A stretch of 64,000 nt of DNA, from positions 1,860,001 to 1,924,000 of the forward strand of contig JACGZH010000004.1 in NCBI GenBank assembly GCA_014706385.1, given 5' to 3'. The position numbers were made by a program, and so were the translations under genes. Within the stretch, counting starts at the first letter, position 1. Every line of letters starts with the position of its first letter. This stretch comes from Phaffia rhodozyma. Lineage: Eukaryota > Basidiomycota > Tremellomycetes > Cystofilobasidiales > Mrakiaceae. The notes below the pieces were generated by a model that was given only the letters and a program-made list of their open reading frames with translations, made no database searches and was not told where the DNA came from. Below, piece after piece: positions 48,041 to 60,054 of the stretch.

Positions 48041-50116
48041 TTACACTTGTTGACCCTCTACCCATCCAATCTTCTCAAAGCAGCAGAAAATGAGATCGTA
48101 GCCTTCAAACTCGTATCCGATTCTAGAGTATTGCGGTCAGATCAAGATGATGTAAGTCAGCATACCCGTGTGTGTATGTATGTAGAGTATGTGCGAACCG
48201 CCCTATGTGCCCAAAGAAGAGTCAAGCAGTGGAAAGAAGGAGCGACAAATGTGGAACTAACCTATCTTTCCTCCTGTATCCAGGGACCAAGCCTTTGCTT
48301 CCTAGAATGTTTGCTGTCTTTCCCCACCCTTCTTCTTCTTCCTCCTCATCCTCATCTTCTTCCAAGGACTCCTTGTTGGTCTCCACAAAGAGCGTGATGG
48401 AGAACCGACCAGGCTCGAAAATCCCGACCACCTTCCTCACTAAGGTCAACAAGTTTGGAAACTCGCTGTCCCTGATCACAGAAGACCCTGCTAGCGATGA
48501 ATGGGTTGACAACACAAGAGACGACGCAAGGGAGTTAGCTCCGCTACCGAGAGGCAGGGAGATGTTTGTCTCGAACGAAGCAAAAGAATGGTCGGCCTCC
48601 GGAGTAACATGAACGGTCCAGTAACCTTCTTGACCTTTTGACAAAGACGATGAAGATGACGATAACGACGATGACGAAAAGGTTGGCGCTCGAACGAGAG
48701 CGTTAGCGGAATAACCACATGGCGAGAACGCGTAAGAATCTAGAGTCTGCAGTGAAGACGGAAAGATGGTTGACAGCTCAGAGACATCCCTGTTGAGGAA
48801 AAATAAAATGAGTATGAGAAAACTTCGATAAGTATAGCTCACGTTTGAACAAACAGCCAAACAGATATGGAGACACGTACGACATGAGCTTTCCTCCCTC
48901 GTAGCCTTCCTCTGCAGGAGGCTGACCGTCCTCTGCCTTTGGCGGGTAAAACTGGTTCCGTCCCTTCTCGCTAAGATGGGTCATCAAGATTTCCAGTGTC
49001 TGATCTCCTACGGCTGCCGGGTCGCTCCCATTCTTTCGGACCCTGAAGTTCTTCTCGCTCTCCACCACCTCGGCTGGCTTTGTGTGATTTTGAGGCGGAG
49101 GCAGCTGGGCGTTCTCGGATGATGGCGACTTGGGAGATGCTGGTCGGAGATGCATCGCTGCTGAGGAGATTGCGTCGGAGAGAACGGAGGCATCGGCAGC
49201 ATAGGATGCACCCTTTGGTGATGATGTTTGAGGAGAAGTCGAGTTTCGGGGGGCAGTCACGTAAAGCAGCCAGTGGTCGCCATTCATAGGTCCAACTGTG
49301 TAGGCAGATCCGTTATCTAATTGATGCCGGTACAGCCAACAAGAGCGTCGTCTCAGTCGAACGGATGGAAAATAAGATTCGAAGCAAGATCAAACGGCGA
49401 GAGAACACATACCAAAGACACCATCAAGGAAGGCAACCTCGCCTCGCCAGCCGGACGCGTGGACGCCCTTCTGTCGTTCAGGGAACATGAAGCTCTTTCG
49501 GGAGTAGAAGCATCGGTAGACCTCGTTGAACCCAGCGTACTCTCGCGCGATCGACAAGATTCGAGGAAGACCAAGTAAGTTAAGCGTGGTACCGCATGTC
49601 TTGAGAATGAGTCGGTTGGACGAGACGATCAAGGAAGATTCTCTAAAGATATGTACGCAGCATGACGAATGAGAGCTCGACAAAACGTCAGCTTGGACGG
49701 TACAAAGAATGTTTGGGTTGCAACAGGAGAGCAAGACAGACGTACGAGAGCAGGTAGGTATCAATCTCCTCCCCTTCCACAAAGCTGAGGATCTTACACT
49801 TGACGAGGTCTAGCATTTCTTCCCAAACCTCTCGAGGCACTCGCCGAAGGCCTGACCATTGAAGCTCAGGGTTAGGATGAGGTGGTCGGACCACGGACGA
49901 GGGTCCACTGGTGCTGGCACTAGCAGAGGGAAGAAGGTCATGAGCGTTGGGAGAGAACCAGATCTCGAGAAGTTCTGACGGACCAAGTCAGAAAGAATCG
50001 AGTCATAGCCATTAGTGGGTGTTGCTATGAAGTATGCTGTGAAGAATGAGGATAGTGAACTACGTACTCTCCGGCCCTTCGAAAGGACCGTCCGAAGACG
50101 AAGAGTCAGACGACAT
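48041..50116 (-). CDS. SPE2: S-adenosylmethionine decarboxylase proenzyme
   Basis: Six exons (50068-50116, 49746-49974, 49413-49642, 48881-49316, 48262-48789, 48041-48122) give 517 residues (yeast Spe2 has 396). The enzyme makes decarboxylated SAM for spermidine synthesis and matures by self-cleavage to a pyruvoyl form. Seen: Phe-Glu-Gly-Pro-Glu near the N-terminus; the cleavage motif Ser-Glu-Ser-Ser with Glu94/Ser95; Lys-Thr-Cys-Gly-Thr-Thr; Gly-Pro-Met-Asn-Gly-Asp-His-Trp; Ser-Pro-Cys-Gly-Tyr-Ser-Ala-Asn with Cys339; and a C-terminal Gly-Tyr-Glu-Phe-Glu-Gly-Tyr-Asp. Extra length comes from a Ser/Pro-rich insert after Val-Thr-Ala-Pro-Arg (coordinates 49060-49250), a poly-Ser loop (48640-48690) and a poly-Glu loop (48320-48365). 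All phases agree. Confidence 0.95.
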
Positions 50117-50672
50117 CAATCTTGACTATTGCTTTGAATCACTCGAACGAATACCGAAGAAAGGCCTAGATAACAGAGCTCAAGTCGGTATGAGAGCACG
50201 AGAAGCAAAGCAGCAAGAAGCAGAACGAGGTTTGAGCGAGAGCTTGGGCGGAAGCTTGAGAGAGGCAAAAAAGAGGAAAAGAAAGGATGAGCAATGAAAA
50301 ATGAAACCGAATAATTATCATGTCAGTTTGACATCAGGCTGAGACTTCTCCTCAGTATATGTCCACCATGCACACAGAGCAGCGAGAGGCATGGACAAGG
50401 GCTCAGTGGATGGTGTCGGTTGGGAGGTTGGTGGAGATAGCATGAGCATGGGCAGGTAGCGTTCTTGTGTGTGTGCGAGATGATGGATGCTTGATCGGTA
50501 GCTGTTATGGGCGGCCGGGTGAACGTCCTCTCATGAGGTTTCGTTGAAGGATCCAGTAGTTACATCGTCTGACGGAGGGCGCATCGGTCTTCCGTCCTCT
50601 TTCTTTCTAGCCATCACTCTGTCCTCTCTGTCTTACCTACTGTTCGCTTACTTCTCTCTTTGTATCGCCCAC
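50117..50672. promoter_or_regulatory. divergent promoter region of SPE2 and the neighbouring gene
   Basis: 556 bp between opposite start codons (50116 minus, 50673 plus). The minus strand carries a 51-codon ATG-started frame (50166-50321) just ahead of SPE2. No TATA box is evident. Confidence 0.5.
50166..50321 (-). other. possible upstream ORF in the SPE2 leader
   Basis: An ATG at 50321 opens 51 codons ending in TAG at 50166-50168, 49 bases upstream of the SPE2 start codon. The product would be hydrophobic and Cys/Leu/Ser-rich. SAM decarboxylase mRNAs of plants and animals have regulatory uORFs, but this one shares no recognisable peptide with them, and whether the transcript starts upstream is unknown. 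Confidence 0.3.
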
Positions 50673-53105
50673 ATGGCAGAAAAGCCAACGTCCAGTTCGG
50701 GTCCTCTGAAGATAAAGGTTCTTCCAGATCCGTTTATTTAGTTGTTTACTATGAGTGTCCGAAGGCTGATCAGTTCCAATCAAAAACATTTCCTACGCCT
50801 CAGCTCCGATTCAACTCTGCACCTAACTCGTCCGTTTCGTCTTCCTCGGCCCTCACACCTTCCAACCAATCCAGACGGACGCCTAGTTTCAGCTCGGATT
50901 CTAGCTCCTCTCTGCAGCCAGAGGCAGAATCCGGAAATGAGGAAGACAACGAGCATGAATCTGAACACAAGCAAAAGCCTGAACATGGGTCGGAGTCAAA
51001 GAAAGAATCACCCGTCCAACCCGTAGAGGCTCCAGAGAGCGAGCCAAAAGACCAGTCAGACGGACAGCATTCATCCGAAAAACCCCAGAAGCGAAGGGAC
51101 CGAAATGTGGAGAAGACGTCAAAGCGAAAACGCAAGAAGAGCATGGACTTTACCTCTAGTCCTTCCGCATCACCCGAGCAAGTCAATCAACAATCGAGGC
51201 AGCACCATCTCGCTCATGACCGTCATCCTTCGTTCTCGTCGGCCTCGTCAATTGTGCCCGATCAGCCAGCCGGTCTCGGCTCCAATCTTTACGCTCACCA
51301 CTCGGAAAGCCATCCTCTAGGTCATCACTCGCAAGCCTCTCATGGCACTATGCCTCAACCAACCGACTCTGCTTACAGTCAGCAAAATCCCATCCAATCA
51401 GCTCAGCATCCGTTCCAGCAATCACCTCTTCCTTCAATCTCTACACAACTGTTTCCCTCAAATCATTCGGATCGATCCTCTTCGAGCGCTACCGCACCAT
51501 ATACCTCTGTAGGAGGAACCCATCCTCCTGGGACGACTTCAGCATATCAATACTATTCCCCCGTTGCCAGCCTTACACAGGTTCCTCCAACAGGAAACTC
51601 AGATGATAACTCGGCTCAACCCCAGAGTCCATATGTCCAACAGCAATATCAAACCCCCGGGCTCCTTGATAAGGTAGCTCCAGCTCAAATCCCTCTTTCT
51701 ACCGCTTCAGAAACCCAGCCACACCCACATCACCCGCTTCAATCCGAGGCCAGTCTGTCGAGGAGGGCATCGGTAGACAGTGCAGCAGAATCAGAAGGGC
51801 CCAAGGAATCAACAGAAGTACCGGATGTACCGGATGTGGTAACTGAAGGGCTCTCTGGAAGAGCTCTGGTTGAAAAGAAGAGGAGGTGGAGAAAACAGGA
51901 AGGCGTGCCCGGTCCAGGCAAGAAGTGAGTTTAGGCCTTCTATCCTGACGGAAATCTGTTCTTTATATACGCTTACCGGGTCTCGATACTTTTTGTGAAC
52001 AGCTGGAGGAAGGGAAAGGGGAAGGCATCAAGAAGAGGAACGCCCGTTGGATCTGATCATCAGCCTAGTCTATCATTGGGATCTAGTATGTTCATCTGCA
52101 AACTATAACCATCCGTCATTGGGACCCAACACCTTGTTTCTCACATTCCCTGGGATGTCCCATCTTTTCTTCCAGGTCCGCCTCCTACAGACTCCCGATT
52201 CAACTCACCGCTCCCGAATCGATCAGGCTATAATTCTCCGTCCACCTACCCATTCACCCATCATCCTCAGCCTTTCCAAAATCCGTACTCCAAGCCCCCG
52301 CCTATACTCCCTTCTCTCTCAACGATAAGCTCTGCGAATGCCGTCACGACTGCTGTAAACCAGTCCGCAGTGGCAACAGTTGTCGAGCCGTACTTTCCCA
52401 ATCAGATGAATCTATACAAAAAAGGCTTCCATCTTGTCACATCTGCTCCGGCTCCTAAAGTATCGGCTGGATATGTCGTGGCAGAACCTTTGATGAACAA
52501 AGGAAAGGGCAAGGAGCTCAAAGTCAGGAAGTGGAAGATTGGGTTCAGATCGGTCAGGAGTATCACCGGGAAAGGCTGGCTTGCCGGAGGTGGTTGGATG
52601 GGAGGTATGTTTTCTTCAAAGCACTCATCAGATGTTCCAACACAGGCTCAAATGCATGTGTACTTGATCGATTCGAATCTTAACTTCTTTTTCTCTTGCT
52701 TTGTTTGCTTTGTCAACCTATGCGACAGAACAAACGTCTGAGCTGTCCACCTATCTAGCTGAAGAACGTAGGGTGGCCGCCGAGGAAGCAGTAGCAGTTT
52801 CTGCCGCTGCAGATGCTAGCTCCCGGCCTGAAGAATCAGCCGACCCAAATCTTCTCCCCTCAACTGCCGACCTTTTACCTGCCGCTTCTGCTTCTAAGCG
52901 ATCCAAAAAGTTGTCCAAATTGACAGACGATTCGGCTCTACCTGCGAATAGTGATCGAGAACTTTCTGTACCTGTATCGGTTGCTACCACATCGGCCATG
53001 GTAGAACAAGGACCGACGACACCTTTGGAAGTTCCCGGAGGGTCCAGATCTGGATCGGTCTCTGCATCTGGGCAGACTCCTGGAGGAAGCGAGGAGCCGA
53101 GGTAG
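50673..53105 (+). CDS. Ser/Gln-rich basic protein, possibly Ies4-like INO80 subunit
   Basis: Five exons (50673-50717, 50765-51924, 52003-52085, 52176-52604, 52729-53105) give 697 residues. The 15-codon first exon (ending Leu-Lys-Ile-Lys) and a 47-bp intron are inferred from phase. The bulk is disordered: acidic and basic mixed-charge runs (residues 60-150), Ser/Gln/Pro-rich middle, then Arg-Arg-Trp-Arg-Lys...Gly-Pro-Gly-Lys-Lys-Asn-Trp-Arg-Lys-Gly around exon 2 to 3. Near the C-terminus there is Val-Arg-Lys-Trp-Lys-Ile-Gly-Phe followed by Ile-Thr-Gly-Lys-Gly-Trp. This N-terminal Leu-Lys-(Ile/Val)-Lys plus a later Arg-Lys-Trp...Thr-Gly...Trp arrangement reminds me of the Ies4 subunit of the INO80 remodeller. 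The resemblance is weak. A nuclear DNA-linked role is plausible. Confidence 0.65.
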
Positions 53106-53438
53106 TTGGACCCAATCTCTAGTTATTCTTCGTTTCTCACACGCTCATTAGTTTTATCACATGTTCCTATCATATCTTTCTTTCGATGTGTTCTTCACGA
53201 TGAGTCCAGAGCTAATTGATTGGATCTGTGTATATTGATCGGGTGTCTCATCTTTTTCTCACTCTTACGTTAAGGTGTATGCGCCTTCAGTTGTAAGGAG
53301 AATGCTAACTTGAATGCATGCTGTCATCTGGCTGACAGGATTGATCATCCCTTGAATCTTTCTTATTTCATCTCGAGTATATATGAGCCCCTCTCTCTCA
53401 TAACCTTGTCAACACTTGTCTTTCCTGAAACATTCAAC
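53106..53438. other. intergenic: SPO11 promoter
   Basis: 333 bp between tandem plus-strand genes. The SPO11 frame stays open upstream of its ATG to about 53310 without another ATG. Nothing else is seen. Confidence 0.4.
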
Positions 53439-56400
53439 ATGACTTGTCCAGTATCTCCATCTGTCCTATCAACAACCCAAGGACTCTTGGATTCTTGGGA
53501 ATCTAATCTCGCTTCGCCTACTTCGCCTTCTTTGCTCATTGACATGTCTGTCGATTTCCAACCTCTATTTCCTGACAATGATATTCAAGCTTCTCCTTCA
53601 ACATCACCTTCGCAATCTGATTGTGAAATCACGTCTCTTCTCGAACTTAATCGGCCTGCGAACAAGTTCGGTTTGGGTCCAAGATGTCTTGAAGAAGATG
53701 TGGACCTGATTGATAAAGCAGACTCGTCCGTTAGACTCGATATGGACAGTTTTAGTTCACTGGACGGATTCAGCACTGGTTACGAGGAGGAAGATTATGA
53801 AGGCGAAAGTATGAATGAGAGTAGAGATGATGATGATGATGAGGAGGAGGAGGATAATTGGTTCCAGACGGGTTTTGTCACAGAGGTCAACCTCGAACAA
53901 TCCGAGCAGGAAGGTTTGGATATCAGTTCTTACCTTCGACCTATCAAAGTTGAAGATGAGGCCTTGAAGCTGGAATCAGATGACGACGAAGACCATAGAG
54001 ACGACGATGATGAGAGCGAAGAGTGGAGTGAGGATGAGCACGAGATGTATAATCCTTCTGCTCAGTATCTTTTGGAAAAGGCGCAACGTCGGTAAGTCGA
54101 CCGTGTATACAGCTCGAAACGTTTTGCTGTGTACACTTATGTATGACTTCGTTGATCATTGTATACTTACAACTCTGCGGGAGGATTTGGTTGTTTCTAA
54201 TAGAACAGCAGCAATGAATTACGTGGAAAATGTCATGACTTCGTTCCTCTCCCAGCTGGCTTCTTCGATGTTGCATCCTTCCACACTCTCGAGCGCTCCT
54301 TCATCACGATCTATCCGGCCAGAGCCAACATCCAGGCAAAATCTTACTTCTTCCAAACCTGATGCTTCCCAGCCCATGCCGGAACTCTCGTACTTCACGT
54401 CTGATGATGAAGAGGCTCAAGTCGTTCAGCAGACAAAAAACACGACAGGTCGGATTGAACTTATATGCGCGGCAAATAAATCCAGACGGTTCATCTGGCC
54501 GGTCAGAACGATTAATAATACTGTCAGACTAGGTAAGCAATGAGTTCCCTCGGCTCAATGATTTGGGGCTGATATCAGTCACAATTTCGCTAACAATGGA
54601 GAGCATTGGTCCGATCGAGCGACTAGCTTGCCTATGGAAAGTGCTAAGTCTGATCTATGAGGCGTTGGAAGAAGACATCATCGTTACGAAGAGGTGGGCG
54701 CATGCCTTTTCGTACTATATTTGGGTTATTATCTAAGCTGCATACCTCTCACTTGAAACCAGGGATATCTACTACAAGGATCCCAAGCTTTTCACTAGCC
54801 AGCAGAAAGTCAATATGGTAAGATAGAAAGAAGATTATAACTTGGCATCTTTTTCGTTGAGAGCACGTTAGTTAATCGAACATCGTCTGGACGACCAACA
54901 TTGTTTCTGGGCCGAAGATCGTGAACGATCTTGTAGTCTCGTCAAACTTCAAGAGGTCCGACTTCAACGTAGTCCGTTCTCTTCGCTTACGTGTCCAGAG
55001 ACTAAGCCTGTTGAGATTTAACCCCTTCCTCTCGTGCCTTCATGCTGTTTTCGCCTGTTGATTCAAACAGCGCGCATCTCCGAAAGGCCTTTTTGCCTCA
55101 TCTGTACTTCTCATCCACTTCCATGAACAAGTTCCTGTCCAAAGTGTGTTTCAGTCGACATTAATTCCCCCTGTAGAGACTATATCGTCCATACAGTTCA
55201 ACAGTAAAGTAGAAGACGGCGAGATAGGTCTTCTTCAGGGCCCGAGTGGGGTCAAGGGTCCAAAATGGATTCTAGTCATAGAGAAAGATGTAGGTTTCAA
55301 TCTGATACAAAACATTCAGCTGTTTTAGAAGCTGACTAGCTGAGGTTATATTTTCGTGGGCGCTTGAATTTTCGCAGGCCATATTCCAGAGTCTTTGTTC
55401 CGTTCGTTTTGGACTAGACCAAGGAGGGGTCATGATCACGGTCTGTATGCATCTGTGTTATGTCATCTTAAGTGCTGTCCTAACGTTCATCCTGTTTTGT
55501 AGGGCAAAGGCTACCCAGATCATACAACCCAAGAGTTTCTGTGCTTACTTTCGCGTAACTTTCCTCGGTAAGCATCGTACATGTCTTTTCGAACTTTTAG
55601 ATATCAACTGATCAGATCGAGGTCACCCGTCCAAACTCGGGCTGAATTTATATCAATAGTACGCCAATCGCTGTTTTGGTCGACGGAGATCCCGATGGGA
55701 TTGAAATCCTCTCAGTTTATAAGTTTGGTTCGCAATCGCAGGTAGGCTAACAATCTCATGCGCACATTATCTTGACAAAAGGAATGACTCACTCTTTGCC
55801 GTTGACATGATCGGAGTGTAGCCGAAGCTGGCTGTGCCTAGGGTTGAGTGGCTTGGAGTGAAGGCGCGTGAATGGAGCAGGTGAACTCTCGCTTTATTTC
55901 TCCACTCTCTCTTAGATCAACGATGACAGTGTAAGTAACTTGTAATGATCTTCAATTAAGTTCAGGCTGAACATCGACTACGAGCAACTTATTCCATTGA
56001 CACCTCGAGATGTCACTAAGGTTTGTGTCTAATATCTCCGATTTGTTTAAGGATTTTTGACCGGATGCATTGACCCGATCGGGTTCTTTTGCACGCTTTC
56101 TACTATATTAATTAAATCTGAACAAATCATCGTAGACATTCAAAATGATTGGACGATCGACGACAAGGATGCCGAAGGAATGGAAGTAAGTTTTTCTTGT
56201 CATTCCCCGAAGCATTCTTTGTTGTTTCAGCCTCAGCTTTGGTAATCGTCATCTTCTTCGGTGAAATTTAAATGACGTTCTCTTGGTCATCTTAGACAAG
56301 AACTCGCGTGCATGCTTCATCTACGGTGTAAAGCAGAGATTCAACTCTTGACCGCACCCCCTGTCTCCCACAGCGGTGTCGCCTCTTCCAGCGAGAGATC

Positions 56401-56572
56401 AACTGACCACAGCGCATGCCGAGACATCTGGTCGACACCCGTTCATGAAAATTCAACGAATTTTGCAGGGCAACAAGAACATGTACATAGAAGAACTGGA
56501 GGTATCAATAGGCTGGTGGCCTATCTGCAGGAAAGACTCGACGAGCTGGGACCAGTCGAATGTGAAGGATAA
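53439..56572 (+). CDS. SPO11: meiotic double-strand-break protein Spo11 (Top6A family) with acidic N-terminal arm
   Basis: Thirteen exons: 53439-54091, 54204-54532, 54579-54693, 54763-54817, 54918-54968, 55071-55289, 55378-55440, 55503-55567, 55660-55741, 55822-55880, 55966-56020, 56136-56185, 56296-56572; 690 residues. Spo11 makes meiotic DNA breaks through a tyrosine-DNA link. Seen: Arg-Asp-Ile-Tyr-Tyr-Lys-Asp (366-372, catalytic Tyr370), Ala-Ser-Pro-Lys-Gly-Leu, the Toprim glutamate in Val-Ile-Glu-Lys-Asp-Ala-Ile-Phe (Glu472), Gly-Lys-Gly-Tyr-Pro-Asp, and Val-Asp-Gly-Asp-Pro-Asp-Gly (Asp525, Asp527, Asp529). Exon 5 (51 nt) was placed using the family's Val-Asn-Asp-Leu-Val block. Residues 1-220 are a very acidic extension (Asp/Glu runs at 53820-53860 and 53970-54050) absent from typical 350-450-residue Spo11. 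The last exon beyond 56350 is poorly conserved and could hide another intron. Confidence 0.92.
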
Positions 56573-56668
56573 GATTGAATGGATGTGAATTGGCACAATG
56601 AAGGGGAGGGAAGAAAAACAGAAACCAATCAGGGTAATTATACGATGAACGAAATATGCAGTCTTCGT

Positions 56669-58606
56669 TCAAGAAGCGATTTGATATTCTCGACTTGATT
56701 TTATTCGTTCTGCCAAGACCTGGAACGTTGAGTTGATCTCAGCTAGATACTCTGCTGTGTTTTCGTCCCGCATGTTTCCTTGAAGAAATCCATATTGAAT
56801 AGATGGATTGTTATCTCTTCTGCAACGATAAATAGCATGTCTTAGGGCTGAGGAACGAAAAAGACAGCAACATACCTAAGTGTACTTCCATATCAAATTG
56901 AGGTTCAAATAAACAGTAGTCTTCATCATGCGTGAAAGCATCATCTTGAATCAGTGTATCCGCAGACAAGCATCTGCCTAAGGCCGCTGCGGTACACGAG
57001 GCGTAGGCTCTAGCTGCATTTGCATGGTTGTATCCACCTACAGATCACAGGGTTAAGAGAGGAGGAGAAAACAGCAAGAAATCAAAGGCTTATAATCTTT
57101 TTCCTGGGCGGTTGACGATATGAGATTGGAAGACTAACCACCTCCTAGGAGAACGATAGGAATGTTCCAATCAAGGGCCCGATCAACACACCACGTAAGA
57201 CCTCCTTCCTCCTTCAAGCCTAGATTCCAAACGCCTTTGGGATCGCCTTTTGAAAGAAACAGGAGAAAAGTGTTCAATCCAATTAATCTTCTAACGCTTT
57301 GGGCAGAGCAAAACGAAGTAGGGAAGACACATACCTGCCAAACCATCCACTCCGACGCAGACAACCACATAGTCCGGTTCCCACGCTTTTTTGATAGGTT
57401 CTATACTTCCCTCCCACACGGACTTCATCGACCATCCAGATGCTCCAGCTTTCAACGGAATGGATAGCGTATGTGGACTCTTTGTGTCTGGCTGAGTCAA
57501 GGCAGAGAGCGGACCAGGAGGAAAGAATCCTGGGGAGGCATGATGAACTGATAATGTTACCACTGCAGGAGGTCTAGACCGCGCGGAAGAGAAGGTTTGA
57601 AAGGCTTGCGCAGGACCATCGCCGTGATGGATATCGAGGTCAAGGTAGAGGATTCTGGGTTTCCTCGTCCGTGTGGGTGCTTGTTCAGGCTCAGGGAAGT
57701 TTGTCAAAGGGAGGAAAGTGGGCTTGGGCGGTTGAACAGGAAGACCTTGAGAAGCTAAAGAGAGAATGCAAAGAACAGGATCATTTACATAACAGAATCC
57801 TGCAGGTAACGAAAAGTTGGTGTGAGTGTTCGTGATCCCGAATCTTATGGAGAGGAGAAGAGAAAAAATCGAAGACAAACCAGAAGCCCCGCTTCTCAGC
57901 GCATGATGTCTGCCTCCGTCCCAACAGATTCCCACGTCCGCCCGACCGTCAGCGACTTCTTTGACGGCTGCAAGACTGGCTCCAGCAACCTGGAGCACAT
58001 ATTGGTCGAGATTTTTGAAAGGAGGCGAGTCATCTGTCAAATTGAACTTTTCCAATCGACGGATTTTTCGGGACGGTGGGTTAGGTTTCTGGCGTTTGGT
58101 AGCTGGAGGGGAGTCGGATGAGGACGATGATAATTCGCCTTCAGAGTCTGATTGATCATCTATTTCAAAATGGCCGTTGCCAGTTGTGTTGAAACTCAAC
58201 AAAGCATCTGATTTTGAGAGCATACACAAACCAAGGTCAAACAAGATGTCCAGACCGGTTGGGCTCATGCGACACGTATTACTTCGATCAACTTGCCGAC
58301 ATAATCCAAGTCATGAGCTCTTCCTATCTCTCTCCTTCCGATCTTGAGAGGACGAACTATCTTCGCTTTTCTGATCACAAGGGATTTTCTAACCATAACC
58401 TGATCTCCTCCAATATCAGCTTCGTCATCACTTTGCCCATCGCTCTTGTCCTCATCCAAGAGGCCTATCGAAGTGATTAGCTGATGGAGGATTCTCGACC
58501 TGTTAGGGTTAGAGGGCAGTTGGGACGAAACATGGGCCAAGGTATCCGAATATACATAGGCTACTCTGAGTTGAACAGGCGAGGAGGATGGCAGGTCTCC
58601 CGACAT
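56669..58606 (-). CDS. class I histone deacetylase (HDAC8/Hos1-like)
   Basis: Six exons (58276-58606, 57881-58207, 57335-57799, 57139-57246, 56876-57037, 56669-56814) give 512 residues. Zinc-dependent deacetylase features: Gly-Gly-Arg-His-His-Ala (His211/His212), Ser-Gly-Phe-Cys-Tyr-Val-Asn-Asp, Tyr-Leu-Asp-Leu-Asp-Ile-His-His-Gly-Asp-Gly (zinc ligands Asp275 and His277), Val-Gly-Val-Asp-Gly-Leu-Ala-Gly-Asp with the third Asp ligand, and Gly-Gly-Gly-Gly-Tyr-Asn-His-Ala-Asn. The last motif and the shortness of the tail fit HDAC8/Hos1 better than Rpd3. A charged Ser/Asp-rich insert with a Lys-Arg-Gln-Lys run (about 125-165) splits the N-terminal part and could be a nuclear signal. The exon 1 to 2 junction uses a weak GTGTCG donor at 58275. 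It is convergent with SPO11, stops 97 bp apart. Confidence 0.9.
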
Positions 58607-60054
58607 GAAACTTGTTGAGCAATTGGATGGTGTTTTATAATGATGAGGCCAAGCTTGAAATGTTGGTCGATGAGATGATCAAACAATGGACGCGTCTGTA
58701 TCTGGCTGTGCGACGCGTGTTGATTTATCGTAAATGTGGACCTAAATAACGATGATGGTCATCTTCTCTTTCGAACCAGCATCGCCAAGACATCGATACA
58801 ACATATCTATGATGATTGAGATCATGTTGAAGGTACTGAATAGGCCTAACATGAACAATGATCTTCGTTCTTGATTGAGTGGTTAGAACTGAATGAAAAT
58901 AACCGAAAAGTTTACAGTACAGCGTCTGCAGCCTTGTCTGTTGTCCGAAAGGTCGGTCGAGCTCCTCCTTATGAAGTATTGAGCCCACCATGAGCACAAA
59001 GGAGATCAATGTTTCAGAGGGAAGAAACAATGTCTATTTGGTTCGTAGGCTTGACTTTTCTCGTTGTATATGCTTATTAGAGTACAAAATAAAGATTAAG
59101 CTAACAAGGGCGCTCCCGGGAGATCTTGCGTTGTACACAACTCCAAAATGAATAGATGGGGTCTTTATAAAAAGTTTGTTTCTGTTTTGTGTCTGTTTTT
59201 CTAGCCACGCGTCTCTCTTTCTCTCCTAACTCTAGAACCGAACAGGATGGGGTGCTTAAGAAAACCAAAAGACTACAATCCTCTCGTATACTTTAGATTG
59301 AACGTCGAAAAGTGGGACGACTGGCCTTGCATGTTTGTTTCTTTGAACATTTATATTGTCCGCTTGATTACACCCGGTCTGTAAATGTATATGATGAAGG
59401 TCGCTCTGATCTTCAATACGGCAACGCTGATAACTTATGTTAGCGGGGAGGGAAGGCTGTCCCATTGACCAAGACACCCGCGCCGGAAGAGATAAACTTC
59501 GGCTTCTTTTTTCTTTCTTTCTTCTTGTGTTTTCTATCTTCTGTCCATGTCCCTCGAAAGTCGGTATGCTTATTTGTTCTCGGTATATGTCAGATCCTGT
59601 CAGATACCCGTTCGTTTGAATTGACTGAGCAGAATGATTCAACCTGATCTCGTTGTCTCTTGCTTTGCTGAACATATGTTTCGTCTATCTGTTAAAATCC
59701 TTTGCCTCTGGACTTTTCTTGCCCGTTTGTGTCGCCCTGCCACTTTTCTTCATTTACGCCTACACAAGTCTTACTAGAACGAAGTTGTTTCTGAACGGAT
59801 CCGATCATAGTGGTCTCCATCGAGGCTTACGATTCGCGAGAGAGAATAGAGAGACAAAGTAAGACGAGGCTTGGAAAAGCCTTTTTGAAAAGAATTGATG
59901 GCCAAGTCTCGAATGTTGTGTTGTTATTTATCTTGCTCTCTTCTCTGTCTCCACTTCTTCTCTAGCCGGATGTCACGATTGGAAATTTGTACAAATCATC
60001 TTCTTATACATTTCGTTTTGCGTGATCACTTAGAGCGTGTAATCGTGGTTGGAT

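Noticed and set aside
54893..54957. Alternative SPO11 exon starting after TTAG at 54892 (Leu-Ile-Glu-His-Arg...)
   Set aside because: It stays open but does not match the Spo11 family; the other frame (exon 54918-54968) gives the conserved Val-Asn-Asp-Leu-Val segment and joins in phase on both sides.
59256..59675. 139-codon minus-strand frame in the gene-poor interval
   Set aside because: No domain, no splice signals in register, composition like non-coding flank.
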